This document shows, piece by piece, positions 1 through 7,877 of a stretch of DNA of 17,211 nt. The DNA lies in the NCBI GenBank assembly GCA_040902925.1, contig JBBDWJ010000247.1, positions 1 to 17,211 on the forward strand, read 5' to 3'. Source of the stretch: JBBDWJ01 sp040902925. Lineage in GTDB: Bacteria; Acidobacteriota; Terriglobia; Bryobacterales; UBA6623. The notes beneath the pieces were generated by a model. The model was not told the DNA's origin. It ran no database searches and saw nothing but the letters and a program-made list of their open reading frames with translations. The translations under genes and the position numbers were made by a program. Position 1 is the first letter of the stretch. Each line of letters starts with the position of its first letter.

Positions 1-557
1 CCACCACGCGCAGCGACGAGAACGAGCGGCGCCCGGTGGCGATTCGTCCTCTGGTCGAGGAAGCCTGGAATCTCGAAGCCATCGACGAGAAGGCGTCGGC
101 GATTACGTTTGCCAACAAAGTCGATCCCGCCCATCAGGTGCTTGGAAACTCCGACCGCCTGATGCAGGTCTTTGTGAACTTGCTGCGCAATGCTCTTTAT
201 GCCATTCCGAGCCAAGGGCGCATTGAGGTGCGCTCTCGCCAGGAAGAGCTGGAGGCGGGGCCGCTCACGATCGTTACGGTAGAGGACGACGGCAGCGGCA
301 TTCCGGAAGAAGTCCTGCCAAATTTGTTCGATGCCTTCGTCACCAGCCGCCTCGACTCGCGCGGCACGGGCCTGGGGCTAACGGTTGCTAGTGGCATTGT
401 CCAACAGCACGGCGGTACGATTACGGCCAGCAACCGGCCGCAAGGCGGCGCGACTCTGTGCATCACACTTCCCGCCGCCGCGGATGGCAGCGCCTCAAAT
501 GAGAGTTTCGCGGCCGGCCGAACGCAGCAAGGTTCAGACGGAATGCCGCAAAGATGA
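1..557 (+). CDS. Sensor histidine kinase, C-terminal catalytic part (5' end outside window)
   Basis: The reading frame is open from base 3, upstream of the first possible GTG start at 36, so the gene is cut by the window edge and only about 185 C-terminal residues are visible. They form a complete HATPase_c ATP-binding domain: an N-box (FVNLLRNALYAI), a G1 box (VEDDGSGIPEEV), an F-box (LFDAFVTSR) and a G2 box (GTGLGLTVASGIVQQHGG). The phosphoacceptor-His domain and any sensor domain lie upstream and cannot be judged. The protein should autophosphorylate and pass phosphate to a receiver, most likely the regulator 112 bp downstream on the same strand. The roughly 30 residues after the G2 region are polar and low in complexity. 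The kinase call is firm from the motifs; the input signal is unknown. Confidence 0.93.
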   Translation, partial: TTRSDENERRPVAIRPLVEEAWNLEAIDEKASAITFANKVDPAHQVLGNSDRLMQVFVNLLRNALYAIPSQGRIEVRSRQEELEAGPLTIVTVEDDGSGIPEEVLPNLFDAFVTSRLDSRGTGLGLTVASGIVQQHGGTITASNRPQGGATLCITLPAAADGSASNESFAAGRTQQGSDGMPQR

Positions 558-669
558 CGATCTTCGAAAGCGCATCGAGAGAGCGTGGCGTCTTACGCCT
601 GCGACTCGCGGCCCCTAAAGTATCTTCGTGACCATGCACTAGTCGACAAGCCCCGAGAAAGGGCCAGAC

Positions 670-1317
670 ATGAAAGCGTCAGAGCAAAAGCCCGCCAACG
701 AACGCAAGCTCGACGGACTGGTCGATATTGCCGTTCTCGATGACGACATCGACTTCGTCCACTACATCGAAGACTTTCTGAAGGAGGAAGGTTTGTATCG
801 GGTGCGCACGTTCACCCATCCGATCGACCTGCTGGCAAGCTGCGACCAGCGCAAACCCGACGTCGTACTGCTCGACATGAAGATGGGCCCGTTTAAGGGC
901 GAGGAAGTAATCCAGCAACTACAGGATCGCTATCGCGAGCTGTGCATCATCGTTGTCACCGGCTACCCATCGCTCGAAGACATGCGCGCCACGTTCAAAC
1001 GCAAGGTCTTCGACTATCTGGCGAAGCCATTTTCCTTATCACAGTTGCGCCAGACGCTCAAAAACGCCGTCGAAACTCACGATCTCGGGCGTTCGCCGCA
1101 GGCGCGCTTGCGCGACCGTCTCGGGCACCGGCTAAAACTGTTGCGCGTCGAGCGAAACTGGTCGCTCAAAGACCTGGCCGGCACGACCGGCGTCAGCGTC
1201 TCGCAGCTCAGCTCGATCGAGCGCGGCACACACCTTCCCAGCATGGAGAGCATGCTGGCTCTCTGCCAGGCTTTCGAAATCAAGCCTTCCGACCTGCTGC
1301 TGTCCATCGATTTTTGA
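670..1317 (+). CDS. Response regulator: receiver domain fused to an XRE-type helix-turn-helix
   Basis: This 215-residue protein has an N-terminal receiver domain (about residues 18-135) with the full phosphorylation set: acidic cluster D24-D26, phosphoacceptor D69 (VVLLDMKMG), T97 (VTGYPS) and K119 (YLAKPF). About residues 150-210 form a Cro/CI (XRE, HTH_3) DNA-binding domain, seen as LGHRLKLLRVERNWSLKDLA, then GVSVSQLSSIERG and PSMESMLALCQAF. OmpR, NarL and Fis-type outputs are much more common, so this pairing is unusual. Only a short linker separates the domains, and no sigma-54 AAA domain is present. The ATG at 670 follows AAAGGG with a 6-base gap. It lies just downstream of a histidine kinase that is probably its partner. 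Its DNA targets are unknown; the downstream SDR gene and the efflux operon are candidates by proximity only. Confidence 0.93.
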   Translation: MKASEQKPANERKLDGLVDIAVLDDDIDFVHYIEDFLKEEGLYRVRTFTHPIDLLASCDQRKPDVVLLDMKMGPFKGEEVIQQLQDRYRELCIIVVTGYPSLEDMRATFKRKVFDYLAKPFSLSQLRQTLKNAVETHDLGRSPQARLRDRLGHRLKLLRVERNWSLKDLAGTTGVSVSQLSSIERGTHLPSMESMLALCQAFEIKPSDLLLSIDF

Positions 1318-1380
1318 GCCTCGCCGCGGGCTCACGCTACTGAATACCTTGTCGAACCGGGCTTCGCTATATTGGAGCCC

Positions 1381-2130
1381 ATGGCTTACGACTTGCGAGA
1401 TCGGGTAATTCCCGTTACCGGCGGCGGCGGTGACATCGGCGGAGCGATTTGCCAGGAGTTGGACCGGCACGGCGCGCTGGTCGTTGTCCTCGACACGGAT
1501 GCGGCTGGAGGAAAAGCGCGCCTGGAGCGCCTCACCCACCCCAAGGCGCAGTTCATCGCGCTCGACGTGTCGGATTCGGCCGCCGTGACGGCCGCCATCA
1601 ACGAGATCGCCAGCGGCTGCGGCCGTATCGATGGCTTGGTCAACGCCGCCGGCATCGCGCCTGTCATCGACTGCCTCGATACCGATGATGCGACTTGGCG
1701 GCGCACCATCGACATCAATCTTTCGGGAGTGCATTATTGCAGCCGCGAGGCCGCCAAGGTCATGGTGCGCCATGGGCGCGGCTCGATCGTCAACATTTCC
1801 TCCACCAACGGCCTGGTCGGAGAGGAAAAGCTCGTTGCCTACAATGCGTCGAAATTTGGCGTCATGGGCGTGACCAAGACCATGGCGGCTGAACTCGGCG
1901 AGCGTGGCGTGCGCGTGAACGCGGTCAACCCTGGTTTCATCGAAACCAAGCTGACCGCCGAGCTGCGCAAGGACCCTGAATTCGTGCGCGGCTACTACCA
2001 GAAGCTGCCTCTGCGGCGGTTTGGCAAGCCAGAGGAGGTGGCCCGCTGCGTCAGTTTTCTGCTTTCGGATGACGCTTCCTACGTGACGGGTATAGCGCTG
2101 GTGGTTGACGGGGGTCAACTCTGCCATTGA
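1381..2130 (+). CDS. SDR-family NAD(P)-dependent oxidoreductase (FabG-like)
   Basis: This is a classical short-chain dehydrogenase/reductase of 249 residues, the normal family length. The Rossmann nucleotide motif is TGGGGDIG at residues 13-20. D38 at the end of the second strand favours NAD(H) over NADP(H), which is an inference. NAAG is at 88-91, the structural Asn at 113, the catalytic Ser in NISS at 140/141, and the catalytic pair Y154/K158 in YNASK. The C-terminal VTG.ALVVDGG signature is present. The third glycine of the usual TGxxxGIG motif is Asp here, a tolerated variant. The ATG at 1381 was chosen because it begins the conserved fold and has GGAG just upstream; a TTG at 1372 is possible but less likely. 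It follows the response regulator by 63 bp and may be co-transcribed. The substrate cannot be predicted. Confidence 0.93.
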   Translation: MAYDLRDRVIPVTGGGGDIGGAICQELDRHGALVVVLDTDAAGGKARLERLTHPKAQFIALDVSDSAAVTAAINEIASGCGRIDGLVNAAGIAPVIDCLDTDDATWRRTIDINLSGVHYCSREAAKVMVRHGRGSIVNISSTNGLVGEEKLVAYNASKFGVMGVTKTMAAELGERGVRVNAVNPGFIETKLTAELRKDPEFVRGYYQKLPLRRFGKPEEVARCVSFLLSDDASYVTGIALVVDGGQLCH

Positions 2131-2268
2131 GGGCTGTGACAAGGGCTTTGGCGAAGGGCGCCGCTCGCGGACACGCATCCTGCAACGGAATCGCCTTGGG
2201 GCGCGTTAAACTAATTGGAGCCGGAAACTGTTGAAAAACAAGACCGGCCGTTTGACCGTCTCCAACGC

Positions 2269-2293
2269 GGACAGACAGGATTGTCTGTTCCAC
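2269..2293. repeat. 25-bp palindromic repeat, copy 1
   Basis: Arms ACAGACA (2271-2277) and TGTCTGT (2282-2288) flank a short loop, with outer GG and CC bases set off by one extra T on the right. A second copy at 12109-12133 matches at 23 of 25 positions, though the two loci are functionally unrelated. Here the repeat abuts the GGGAG ribosome-binding site (2294-2298) of the first efflux-operon gene, so a hairpin in the mRNA could mask it. It may be a REP-like dispersed element or a regulator site. Confidence 0.75.
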
Positions 2294-2305
2294 GGGAGTC
2301 CACCG

Positions 2306-3166
2306 ATGAGACCTCCCCGCAAATTATCTCGCGACCTGATCCGGCGCGCCGCGCTGTTCTTTTTGGTTGCGCTTTTGCCGCTTAGCGCCGCCAACATCCG
2401 GCTGTATCTGGCCGACGGCGGCGGCGACATGATGGTGAGCGAGTACGAGGTGCTCGAAGACCGCGTGCGCTACTACAGCGTCGAGCGGAGCGCTTGGGAA
2501 GAAATTCCGCTGGCGCTCGTGGACCTTGAAAAAACCCGGCGCCTCGAGAAGCAGCAGGAACAGTCGCGCGAGGAGCGTGCCGCCGAGGAGCGCGTCGAAC
2601 GCACCGCCGAGCGCAAAGCCCGCACGGAACTCCACGACGTCCCGATCGACGACGGCGTCTATTATCGCGACGGCGATCGGGTAGTGACGGTGGCGCAGGC
2701 CGAACTCAAGACCGAGACCAGCAAGGGCCGCACGCTGCTGAAAGTCTTCTCGCCCCTGCCCATGGCCGGCAAGCAGACGGTCGAGATCGAGGGAGAGCGC
2801 TCCGAATTCGTGGTCACGACTAGCCGCCCCATGTTTTACATGCGCTTCGAGACTACAAACCGCCTCGGCATCCTGCGGTTGAAAGACAAAAAGAAGGCCC
2901 GCCTGGTGCAGGTGATACAGGTGGTGCCGCAGTCGAAAGAGATTTTCGAAGAGCAGGAAGAGATCGAGGTCTTCCGGCAGCAGTACGCTCCCGGCGTCTA
3001 CAAAATCTGGCCCGTCGACCCGATTCCGGCGGGCGAATACGCCGTGTTCGAATACACGCCGGGCGAAGGCAACATCCGAATCTGGGATTTTTCCTGCCAG
3101 CCTTCCGCGGCGGATTCGGCGGCGGACCAGGAGGATTCGCCCGCCGACTCCGGTAAAGATCCATGA
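2306..3166 (+). CDS. Unrecognised exported protein, first gene of the efflux cassette
   Basis: This protein of 286 residues has no confidently recognised family. Residues 1-28 look like a Sec signal peptide: basic RKLSRDLIRR, hydrophobic AALFFLVALLPL, then a likely cleavage near SA-AN. Residues about 30-75 (IRLYLADGGGDMMVSEYEVL, ending EIPLALVDLEKT) resemble a small beta-rich domain. A strongly charged Glu/Arg helix (about 76-110) follows, probably coiled coil. A beta-rich C-terminal half ends in an Asp/Ser/Ala-rich tail. The ATG at 2306 is preferred over an in-frame start at 2231 because it has GGGAG seven bases upstream and begins the signal peptide; the 2231 version would be translated through a palindromic repeat. 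Its TGA overlaps the next gene's ATG by 4 bp, which ties it to the efflux operon. It may be an envelope accessory factor, but that is inference from position. Confidence 0.8.
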   Translation: MRPPRKLSRDLIRRAALFFLVALLPLSAANIRLYLADGGGDMMVSEYEVLEDRVRYYSVERSAWEEIPLALVDLEKTRRLEKQQEQSREERAAEERVERTAERKARTELHDVPIDDGVYYRDGDRVVTVAQAELKTETSKGRTLLKVFSPLPMAGKQTVEIEGERSEFVVTTSRPMFYMRFETTNRLGILRLKDKKKARLVQVIQVVPQSKEIFEEQEEIEVFRQQYAPGVYKIWPVDPIPAGEYAVFEYTPGEGNIRIWDFSCQPSAADSAADQEDSPADSGKDP

Positions 3167-4383
3167 GCTGCCCGGCCGTAGCGCGCGCGGCGCTCGCGCT
3201 GCTGGGAATATTTCTCGTTCACGGGTGCTCGGAGCCGCCCAGCGTCGCCTACGTGCAACCCCAGCGCGAAGATCTGGTCAGCTACGTCACCACCAACGGA
3301 CAGGTCGAAGCTGGTGACCGCGCCGAAATCTTTGCCGGCACAACGGGCCTGGTAGTCAACGTCGCCGTCGAGGAAGGGCGGCGCGTGCGCCGCGGCGAGA
3401 CGCTGCTAACCATCGACGATCGTGCTGCACGCCAGGAGTTGAAGCAGGCGCAGGCGCGGTTGGATGCATCGAAAGCCGAGCTGAGCGGCGTCGGCCGGAG
3501 CGGCGGCCCCGCCGAGACCGCGGAGCTCGAAAACGAGTTGGCCGCAGCTAAGCGAGCGTTGGAGCAGTTCGAGAAAGACGTTCAGTCGCTGGAGCGGCTG
3601 GTGGAAAAGCAAGCCGCGCCGCGCGTTGAGCTTGATGCTGCCCGGCGGCAGTCGAAGGAAGTCGTCGGTAAGGTGGAACTGCTCCAGAAGAAACTGGCCG
3701 ACCGTTTCGCGCCGTATCAGAAGGAGAGCGCCGAGGCGCGGGTGCGCGAAGCGGAAGCCGCCGTGGCCCTCGCGCAGCAGAAAGTCGGTTCGGCAACCGT
3801 GGTCGCGCCCCTTGAAGGCGTGGTGTATTCGCTAGCGGCGCGGCGCGGCGCTTTCGTCAATCCCGGGACACTGGTCGCGCGGGTCGGCCAGCTCGGTCAG
3901 GTGGACGTGGTGATTTACGTGGATGAGCCGGAACTGGGCCGCGTGAAGCTCGACGCGGCGGTGCGCATCACATCCGACGCCTATCCGGAAAAGCATTGGG
4001 AATGCCGCGTCGATCGGCTGCCCGCTGAAGTTGTGGCGCTGGACACACGCCGCGTCGGCGAAGTCCACTGCACGGTAGATGAAGCCGGTGAGCTGATTCC
4101 GAATCTGCGGGTCAGTGTCGAGATCGAGAGCGCCTCTGCTTTGAATGCACTAACCCTGCCCCGCGAAGCCGTTGTCCGCGACGGAAACCGCTCAGCGGTC
4201 TGGATAGTCAACCAAAGCGGGGAGGCGGAGCGCCGGGAGGTCGAGCTAGGCATCGCCAGCGCGAATCGCGTCGAGATCCGGACGGGATTGAGCGAGTCCG
4301 ACCGTGTGCTGCTGCCGGGCCAGCAGGCGCTTGCGCAGGGGCAGCCGGTGCGGCTCGACGAGCGCCGGGAAACGCAGCCATGA
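3163..4383 (+). CDS. Efflux pump periplasmic adaptor lipoprotein (MacA/RND membrane-fusion family)
   Basis: This 406-residue membrane-fusion protein would bridge an inner-membrane transporter and a TolC-type channel. The N-terminus is a lipoprotein signal, with hydrophobic ALALLGIFLV then HGC with C22; His before the Gly is an atypical lipobox residue. A biotinyl/lipoyl-like half domain follows (AGTTGLVVNVAVEEGRRVRRGETLL, in part). Residues about 90-205 are a long, charged alpha-hairpin, and the lipoyl half resumes at ATVVAPLEGVVYSLAARRGAFV. Beta-barrel and membrane-proximal domains follow (VDVVIYVDEPELGRV, then TLPREAVVRDGNRSAVWIV). Its ATG overlaps the upstream stop, and its own TGA overlaps the next ATG by 4 bp. 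With the permease and TolC genes downstream, a MacA-like role is more likely than an AcrA-like one. The substrate is unknown. Confidence 0.93.
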   Translation: MSCPAVARAALALLGIFLVHGCSEPPSVAYVQPQREDLVSYVTTNGQVEAGDRAEIFAGTTGLVVNVAVEEGRRVRRGETLLTIDDRAARQELKQAQARLDASKAELSGVGRSGGPAETAELENELAAAKRALEQFEKDVQSLERLVEKQAAPRVELDAARRQSKEVVGKVELLQKKLADRFAPYQKESAEARVREAEAAVALAQQKVGSATVVAPLEGVVYSLAARRGAFVNPGTLVARVGQLGQVDVVIYVDEPELGRVKLDAAVRITSDAYPEKHWECRVDRLPAEVVALDTRRVGEVHCTVDEAGELIPNLRVSVEIESASALNALTLPREAVVRDGNRSAVWIVNQSGEAERREVELGIASANRVEIRTGLSESDRVLLPGQQALAQGQPVRLDERRETQP

Positions 4384-5171
4384 CCAACACGCTGAGGACA
4401 ATCTTAGTTGGCATTGCACTAGCGCTTGCGCCGCTGCCTGCCGCCGAGGTGAATCCGCAGTCCAACGCCCGCTTCGACGAAGGCAAAAAGGCTTACGCGA
4501 AAGAAGACTACAATGCCGCTTCCGAGGCATTCGAGCAGGCCGTCGAGCTTGCATCTACAGTCCCCACGTACCATGTGTGGCTGGGGCGCGCTTACGGCCG
4601 TCGCGCCGAAAATACCAGCAAATGGAAGTTTCTGTCGGCGCTGAGCCTGGCGCGCAAAACACTCGAGCATTTCGAGCGTGCGGCCGAACTCGATCCGAAC
4701 GACAGAGAAGCGCTGCAGTCGTTGCTGGATTTCTACCGCGAAGCGCCGGGCACGGTTGGCGGCGGCATGGAGAAGGCGGAAGCCATCGCGCGCAAGATCG
4801 AAAAACTCTATCCGGCGGATGGTGCGCGCGCCTGGGCGTCGATTTATGAGAAGCGCGACGAGCTCGGGCCGGCCGAAGCCAAGCTCCGCGAGGCCGTGAA
4901 GCTCGAACCCGGCGAAGTGAGTCATCTATTGGGCCTGGCGTCGTTTCTCTCCCGGCGCGAGCGCTACGAGGAAAGCGACAAATTGTATCAGCAGGCGCTG
5001 CGGATGGCTCCCGACTTGCCGGACGTCTGGTTTTCGCGAGGCAAGTCGCTCGTGCGGGCGGGCCGCGGCAGTGCCGAGGCTCGCGACCTGCTCAGCCGCT
5101 ACAGCACCGCCGATCTCCCGCCGGACGCCGCGCCCCGTTCGGAAGCCAAAGAACTCCTGAAGCAACTATGA
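4380..5171 (+). CDS. Secreted TPR-repeat protein of the efflux cassette
   Basis: This 263-residue protein starts with a Sec signal (hydrophobic ILVGIALALAPLPAA, cleavage near AA-E). The rest is helical tetratricopeptide repeats, clearest at about residues 28-60 (ARFDEGKKAYAKEDYNAASE), 85-110 (ending AAELDPNDREAL), 140-180 (GPAEAKLREAVKLEPGE) and 185-215 (RRERYEESDKLYQQALRMAP). TPR arrays bind proteins, so a scaffold role in the periplasm is plausible. The ATG overlaps the adaptor's TGA by 4 bp, and the permease starts 10 bp after this stop, so the gene is embedded in the operon. A TPR gene between adaptor and permease is not part of the canonical MacAB arrangement. A TPR fold is well supported; the partner is not known. 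Confidence 0.88.
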   Translation: MTNTLRTILVGIALALAPLPAAEVNPQSNARFDEGKKAYAKEDYNAASEAFEQAVELASTVPTYHVWLGRAYGRRAENTSKWKFLSALSLARKTLEHFERAAELDPNDREALQSLLDFYREAPGTVGGGMEKAEAIARKIEKLYPADGARAWASIYEKRDELGPAEAKLREAVKLEPGEVSHLLGLASFLSRRERYEESDKLYQQALRMAPDLPDVWFSRGKSLVRAGRGSAEARDLLSRYSTADLPPDAAPRSEAKELLKQL

Positions 5172-5181
5172 ACGGGCAGCT

Positions 5182-6423
5182 ATGAACAACGCCGGCAGCG
5201 CCCGCCCGCCGCAGCAGCGCGGTTTTCTGCGTGACGCCTTCGGGTTCGCTCTGTCGGCGCTTTGGGCCCACAAAACCCGTTCGGCGCTTACCGGGCTGAG
5301 CATGGTCATCGCCAACGCCTCGGTCATCGTGGTGGTGAGCGTGGCGCTGGCAGGACGCGACTTCGTTGTGCAACTGATCGAGGGCGTCGGTGCGAACCTG
5401 ATCTACGCCTACTACGAAGCCGGCGGCAATGTCTCGACTTCCGAGGCAGACTACATTACGCTGGCGGATCTCGAAGCCGTCAAGACCCAACTGGGTGATG
5501 TGGTCACGGGAGCGGCTGCCGTGATGAGTACCTGGGATACGATCCCCATCGATGGCCGCTCCAGTCAGGTGCGCGTGCTGGGCTCGAACGAAGACTACCG
5601 CGTCGTCCGCAATCTGACGCTCCCCGCCGGGCGGTTTTTTGACGAGCGCGACATCGAAGAGCGCCGCAAGGTCGGCCTGCTCACCGAGCCGCTGGCGGCG
5701 AAATTGTTTGGCTCCTCGCAAGATGCCGTCGGTGAGGAAGTGAAGGTCCACGGCCTGCGCTTCACCGTCATCGGTGTATTCCGCGAAGGTGTGGACACCT
5801 TTGGCCAGTCCGAAGTCGCCGCGGACTCGGTGCTGATCCCGATCTCGGTCATGAAATATTTCCAGAACGTCGAGCGCGTTGATCCGCTCTACGTCTCCGT
5901 GCGGTCGCAGGAAGAGGTCGACGAGGCGACGGTGCGGGTCCGGCAACTGCTCGAGTCGCGGCACCGCCCGGGTTCTACCTACCGCGTTGAGAATCTGGCG
6001 GGGATTCTGCGCGCGGCGCGAGAGATTTCGACCGTGCTGACCATCGTGCTGCTGATCATCGCCGCGATCACTCTGGCGATCAGCGGCATCTTTATCATGA
6101 ACATCATGCTGATTTCCGTTAACGAGCGGACGAAGGAAATCGGCATCCGCATGGCGGTCGGCGCGACCCGCAGAAAGGTGCAGTACCAGTTTCTGCTGGA
6201 AGCGGTTTGCATCAGTTTGCTCGGAGGTCTGGTCGGCGTGATGCTGGGGGTTTTCGTTCCTCTGGTTGCCCGCCAATTTCTTCCGCAGTTGAGCATTCCT
6301 ATTTCTCCCATGTCGATCGTGGCCGCGGTCGTTGTGTCGGCAACGGTAGGGGCGGTGTTCGGCCTGTTGCCGGCCTCCCGAGCCGCGAAACTCGACCCTG
6401 TTGAGGCGCTTCGTTATGAATAG
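5182..6423 (+). CDS. MacB-type ABC transporter permease lacking an ATPase domain
   Basis: This 413-residue protein has the MacB/FtsX permease layout. An amphipathic N-terminus leads into TM1 (about 36-58), followed by a large periplasmic MacB core domain (about 60-275). Three more helices close the protein: one at about 283-310 (TIVLLIIAAITLAISGIFIM), then ERTKEIGIRMAVGATRRKV as the conserved cytoplasmic loop, then two near the C-terminus. The ending ASRAAKLDPVEALRYE is the family hallmark. Canonical MacB is about 650 residues with an N-terminal ABC domain; no Walker A, signature or Walker B motif appears here, so the ATPase must be a separate subunit, and none is encoded in this window. It should couple with the adaptor at 3163 and the TolC protein that overlaps its 3' end by 8 bp. 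Substrate unknown. Confidence 0.94.
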   Translation: MNNAGSARPPQQRGFLRDAFGFALSALWAHKTRSALTGLSMVIANASVIVVVSVALAGRDFVVQLIEGVGANLIYAYYEAGGNVSTSEADYITLADLEAVKTQLGDVVTGAAAVMSTWDTIPIDGRSSQVRVLGSNEDYRVVRNLTLPAGRFFDERDIEERRKVGLLTEPLAAKLFGSSQDAVGEEVKVHGLRFTVIGVFREGVDTFGQSEVAADSVLIPISVMKYFQNVERVDPLYVSVRSQEEVDEATVRVRQLLESRHRPGSTYRVENLAGILRAAREISTVLTIVLLIIAAITLAISGIFIMNIMLISVNERTKEIGIRMAVGATRRKVQYQFLLEAVCISLLGGLVGVMLGVFVPLVARQFLPQLSIPISPMSIVAAVVVSATVGAVFGLLPASRAAKLDPVEALRYE

Positions 6424-7834
6424 AGGCACAATTTCAAAAACAACCGTGTCGCAGGCTTGCAGCCTGCGTCGAGCGACCGGGGCGCTCACCCTTCGCACGC
6501 TTTCGAAGCGCCGCCCCTCACCAACATCACTCACCGTACTCGCGGCGTTGCTTGGACTCACGGTCTCACCGCCGGTCGCCGCCCAGACCGTCGCCGAGTC
6601 AACCGCACGAGCCATCACGCTCAAGGAGGTCGTCCGCATTGCTCTTGAGCAAAACCCGGACGTGCTGCTCGCCCGGTTGGAAGAGGCAAAGGCCAAACAG
6701 GCCGTCGTCGAAGCGCGAGCGCCGTTCACGCCCCAGATCGGCGCCGGCTCAGGGCTGGCTTATACCAGCGGAATTCCGCAAAGCGTTGAGGGTTCAAATC
6801 CCTCCGTTGTGCGGGTTGTCGGCCAGCAGTTCCTCTACAACAAGCCGCAGCGGGCCGCCATACGGCAGGCCGGCGCCATGGTGACAGCAGCCGAGCATGG
6901 GGCAGCCGGGAAACAGGATGAGATCGCCTTTCACACCGCGGCGACGTATTTAGATTTTGAGCGGGCCTGGCGGCTATTGAAGCTTGCGGATGAACGCGTC
7001 GAGAGCCTGCGGCGTATCGAGGAAGCAACCGGCGCGCGTGTCGAGGAGGGCCGCCAGATCCACCTCGAGCTTTCCCGGCAACGGCTCCAGCGAGCACGCG
7101 CCGAACAACAGGCTGTGAATCTCCGCGCGCAGATGGACCTGCTTGAAGCCACTCTACGCCGCGATCTGAATCTGCCGGACAGTGCGAGGCTGACACCGTC
7201 GCCGACCAAGCTGGCCGGCGCTCTGCCGCTGCCCGAAAACAAACAGCAAAGCCGCGAGCGCGCCGCCGCCAACAGCCCTGAGTTGAAGCGGCTGCTGGCG
7301 AGCCTGCGCGCCAAGGGTTTTGAGATGGAAGCCGAAAAAGGCGCCCGGCTTCCGCGCGTCGATCTGGTGGCGCAGTATTCGCTGCTGGCGCGCTTCAATA
7401 ACTACGACCAGTTCTTCAACGATTTCCAGCGCCACAATTTTCAGATTGGCATGGCGTTTGAAGTTCCCTTGTTCACCGGCAAAAGGATCTCTTCGCGCGT
7501 CGGACGCGTGGCCCTCGAGACCCAGGAACTACGCTTGCGCCACGAGGCCACCGAATCGCTGGTCGAGTTAGAGGCCGAGCGCTTGTATCAGCAGGTCGAG
7601 CAGGCCGAAGGGATGATGAAGGTCGCTCGCATGGAACTCGATTTCGCCCGCGAAAGCCTGTCTGTCGAAATGGCCCGCATGGACGAAGGCCGCGCGGATC
7701 TCGAAACCGTCGAGCGGGCGCGCAATGGAGAGAACGAAGCCTGGGAGGCGTTTTACGACAGCCAGTACACCGTACAGAAGGCGAAGCTCAACCTGTTGAG
7801 GCAAACCGGGGAGTTGGTGGCTGCCCTGCGTTGA
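6416..7834 (+). CDS. TolC-family outer-membrane efflux channel
   Basis: This 472-residue protein matches the TolC/OEP family: ITLKEVVRIALEQNPDVLLA at the start of the mature part, long heptad-rich helices (LEEAKAKQAVVEARAPFTPQ; ERVESLRRIEEATGARVEEG), and a second structural repeat beginning near SRERAAANSPELKRLLASLR and ending with a second helical hairpin. It would form the outer-membrane exit duct of the pump. The ATG at 6416 overlaps the permease stop by 8 bp and has GAGG about nine bases upstream. A hydrophobic signal core (about 39-50) and a VAAQ cleavage site follow an unusually long 37-residue basic leader. Part of that leader is encoded by a palindromic repeat at 6450-6468, suggesting the N-terminus was lengthened by a repeat. 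No better start codon lies downstream before the signal core. Confidence 0.93.
   Translation: MNRGTISKTTVSQACSLRRATGALTLRTLSKRRPSPTSLTVLAALLGLTVSPPVAAQTVAESTARAITLKEVVRIALEQNPDVLLARLEEAKAKQAVVEARAPFTPQIGAGSGLAYTSGIPQSVEGSNPSVVRVVGQQFLYNKPQRAAIRQAGAMVTAAEHGAAGKQDEIAFHTAATYLDFERAWRLLKLADERVESLRRIEEATGARVEEGRQIHLELSRQRLQRARAEQQAVNLRAQMDLLEATLRRDLNLPDSARLTPSPTKLAGALPLPENKQQSRERAAANSPELKRLLASLRAKGFEMEAEKGARLPRVDLVAQYSLLARFNNYDQFFNDFQRHNFQIGMAFEVPLFTGKRISSRVGRVALETQELRLRHEATESLVELEAERLYQQVEQAEGMMKVARMELDFARESLSVEMARMDEGRADLETVERARNGENEAWEAFYDSQYTVQKAKLNLLRQTGELVAALR
6450..6468. repeat. Perfect 8-bp-arm palindrome inside the tolC signal-peptide region
   Basis: Arms CGCAGGCT (6450-6457) and AGCCTGCG (6461-6468) enclose TGC. 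A second weaker inverted pair follows, GGGGCGCT (6479-6486) against AGCGCCGCCCC (6507-6517), so 6450-6517 may be one compound element. It lies in frame within the coding sequence and encodes part of the long basic leader before the signal core, rather than sitting between genes. Confidence 0.7.
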
Positions 7835-7854
7835 CGGCGGCCAGGCCCATCGGG

Positions 7855-7873
7855 GGCGCAAGCCGAACGCGCC
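7855..7873. terminator. Possible weak hairpin between convergent operons
   Basis: GGCGC (7855-7859) can pair with GCGCC (7869-7873) in the 43-bp gap where the efflux operon (plus strand) and the lysine operon (minus strand) converge. The stem is only 5 bp and there is no T-run on either side, so an intrinsic terminator is not well supported. It is listed because some termination must happen here and nothing better is visible. Confidence 0.22.
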
Positions 7874-7877
7874 ATTC

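Noticed and set aside
587..599. Small hairpin GGCGT/ACGCC between the kinase and the regulator
   Set aside because: A 5-bp stem with no T-run is easily found by chance in GC-rich sequence and is not enough for a terminator call.
1381..2130. Asp in place of the third glycine of the SDR nucleotide motif as a sign of an inactive enzyme
   Set aside because: The catalytic Asn, Ser, Tyr and Lys are all present and variants at this position occur in functional SDR proteins.
1132..2178. Long minus-strand open frame (348 codons)
   Set aside because: It is antisense to the SDR gene, whose catalytic motifs are intact; it shows no domain of its own.
5092..6729. Long minus-strand open frame (545 codons)
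   Set aside because: It is antisense to the permease and tolC genes, rich in His/Arg/Asp as expected for a shadow of high-GC coding sequence, and has no recognisable domain.
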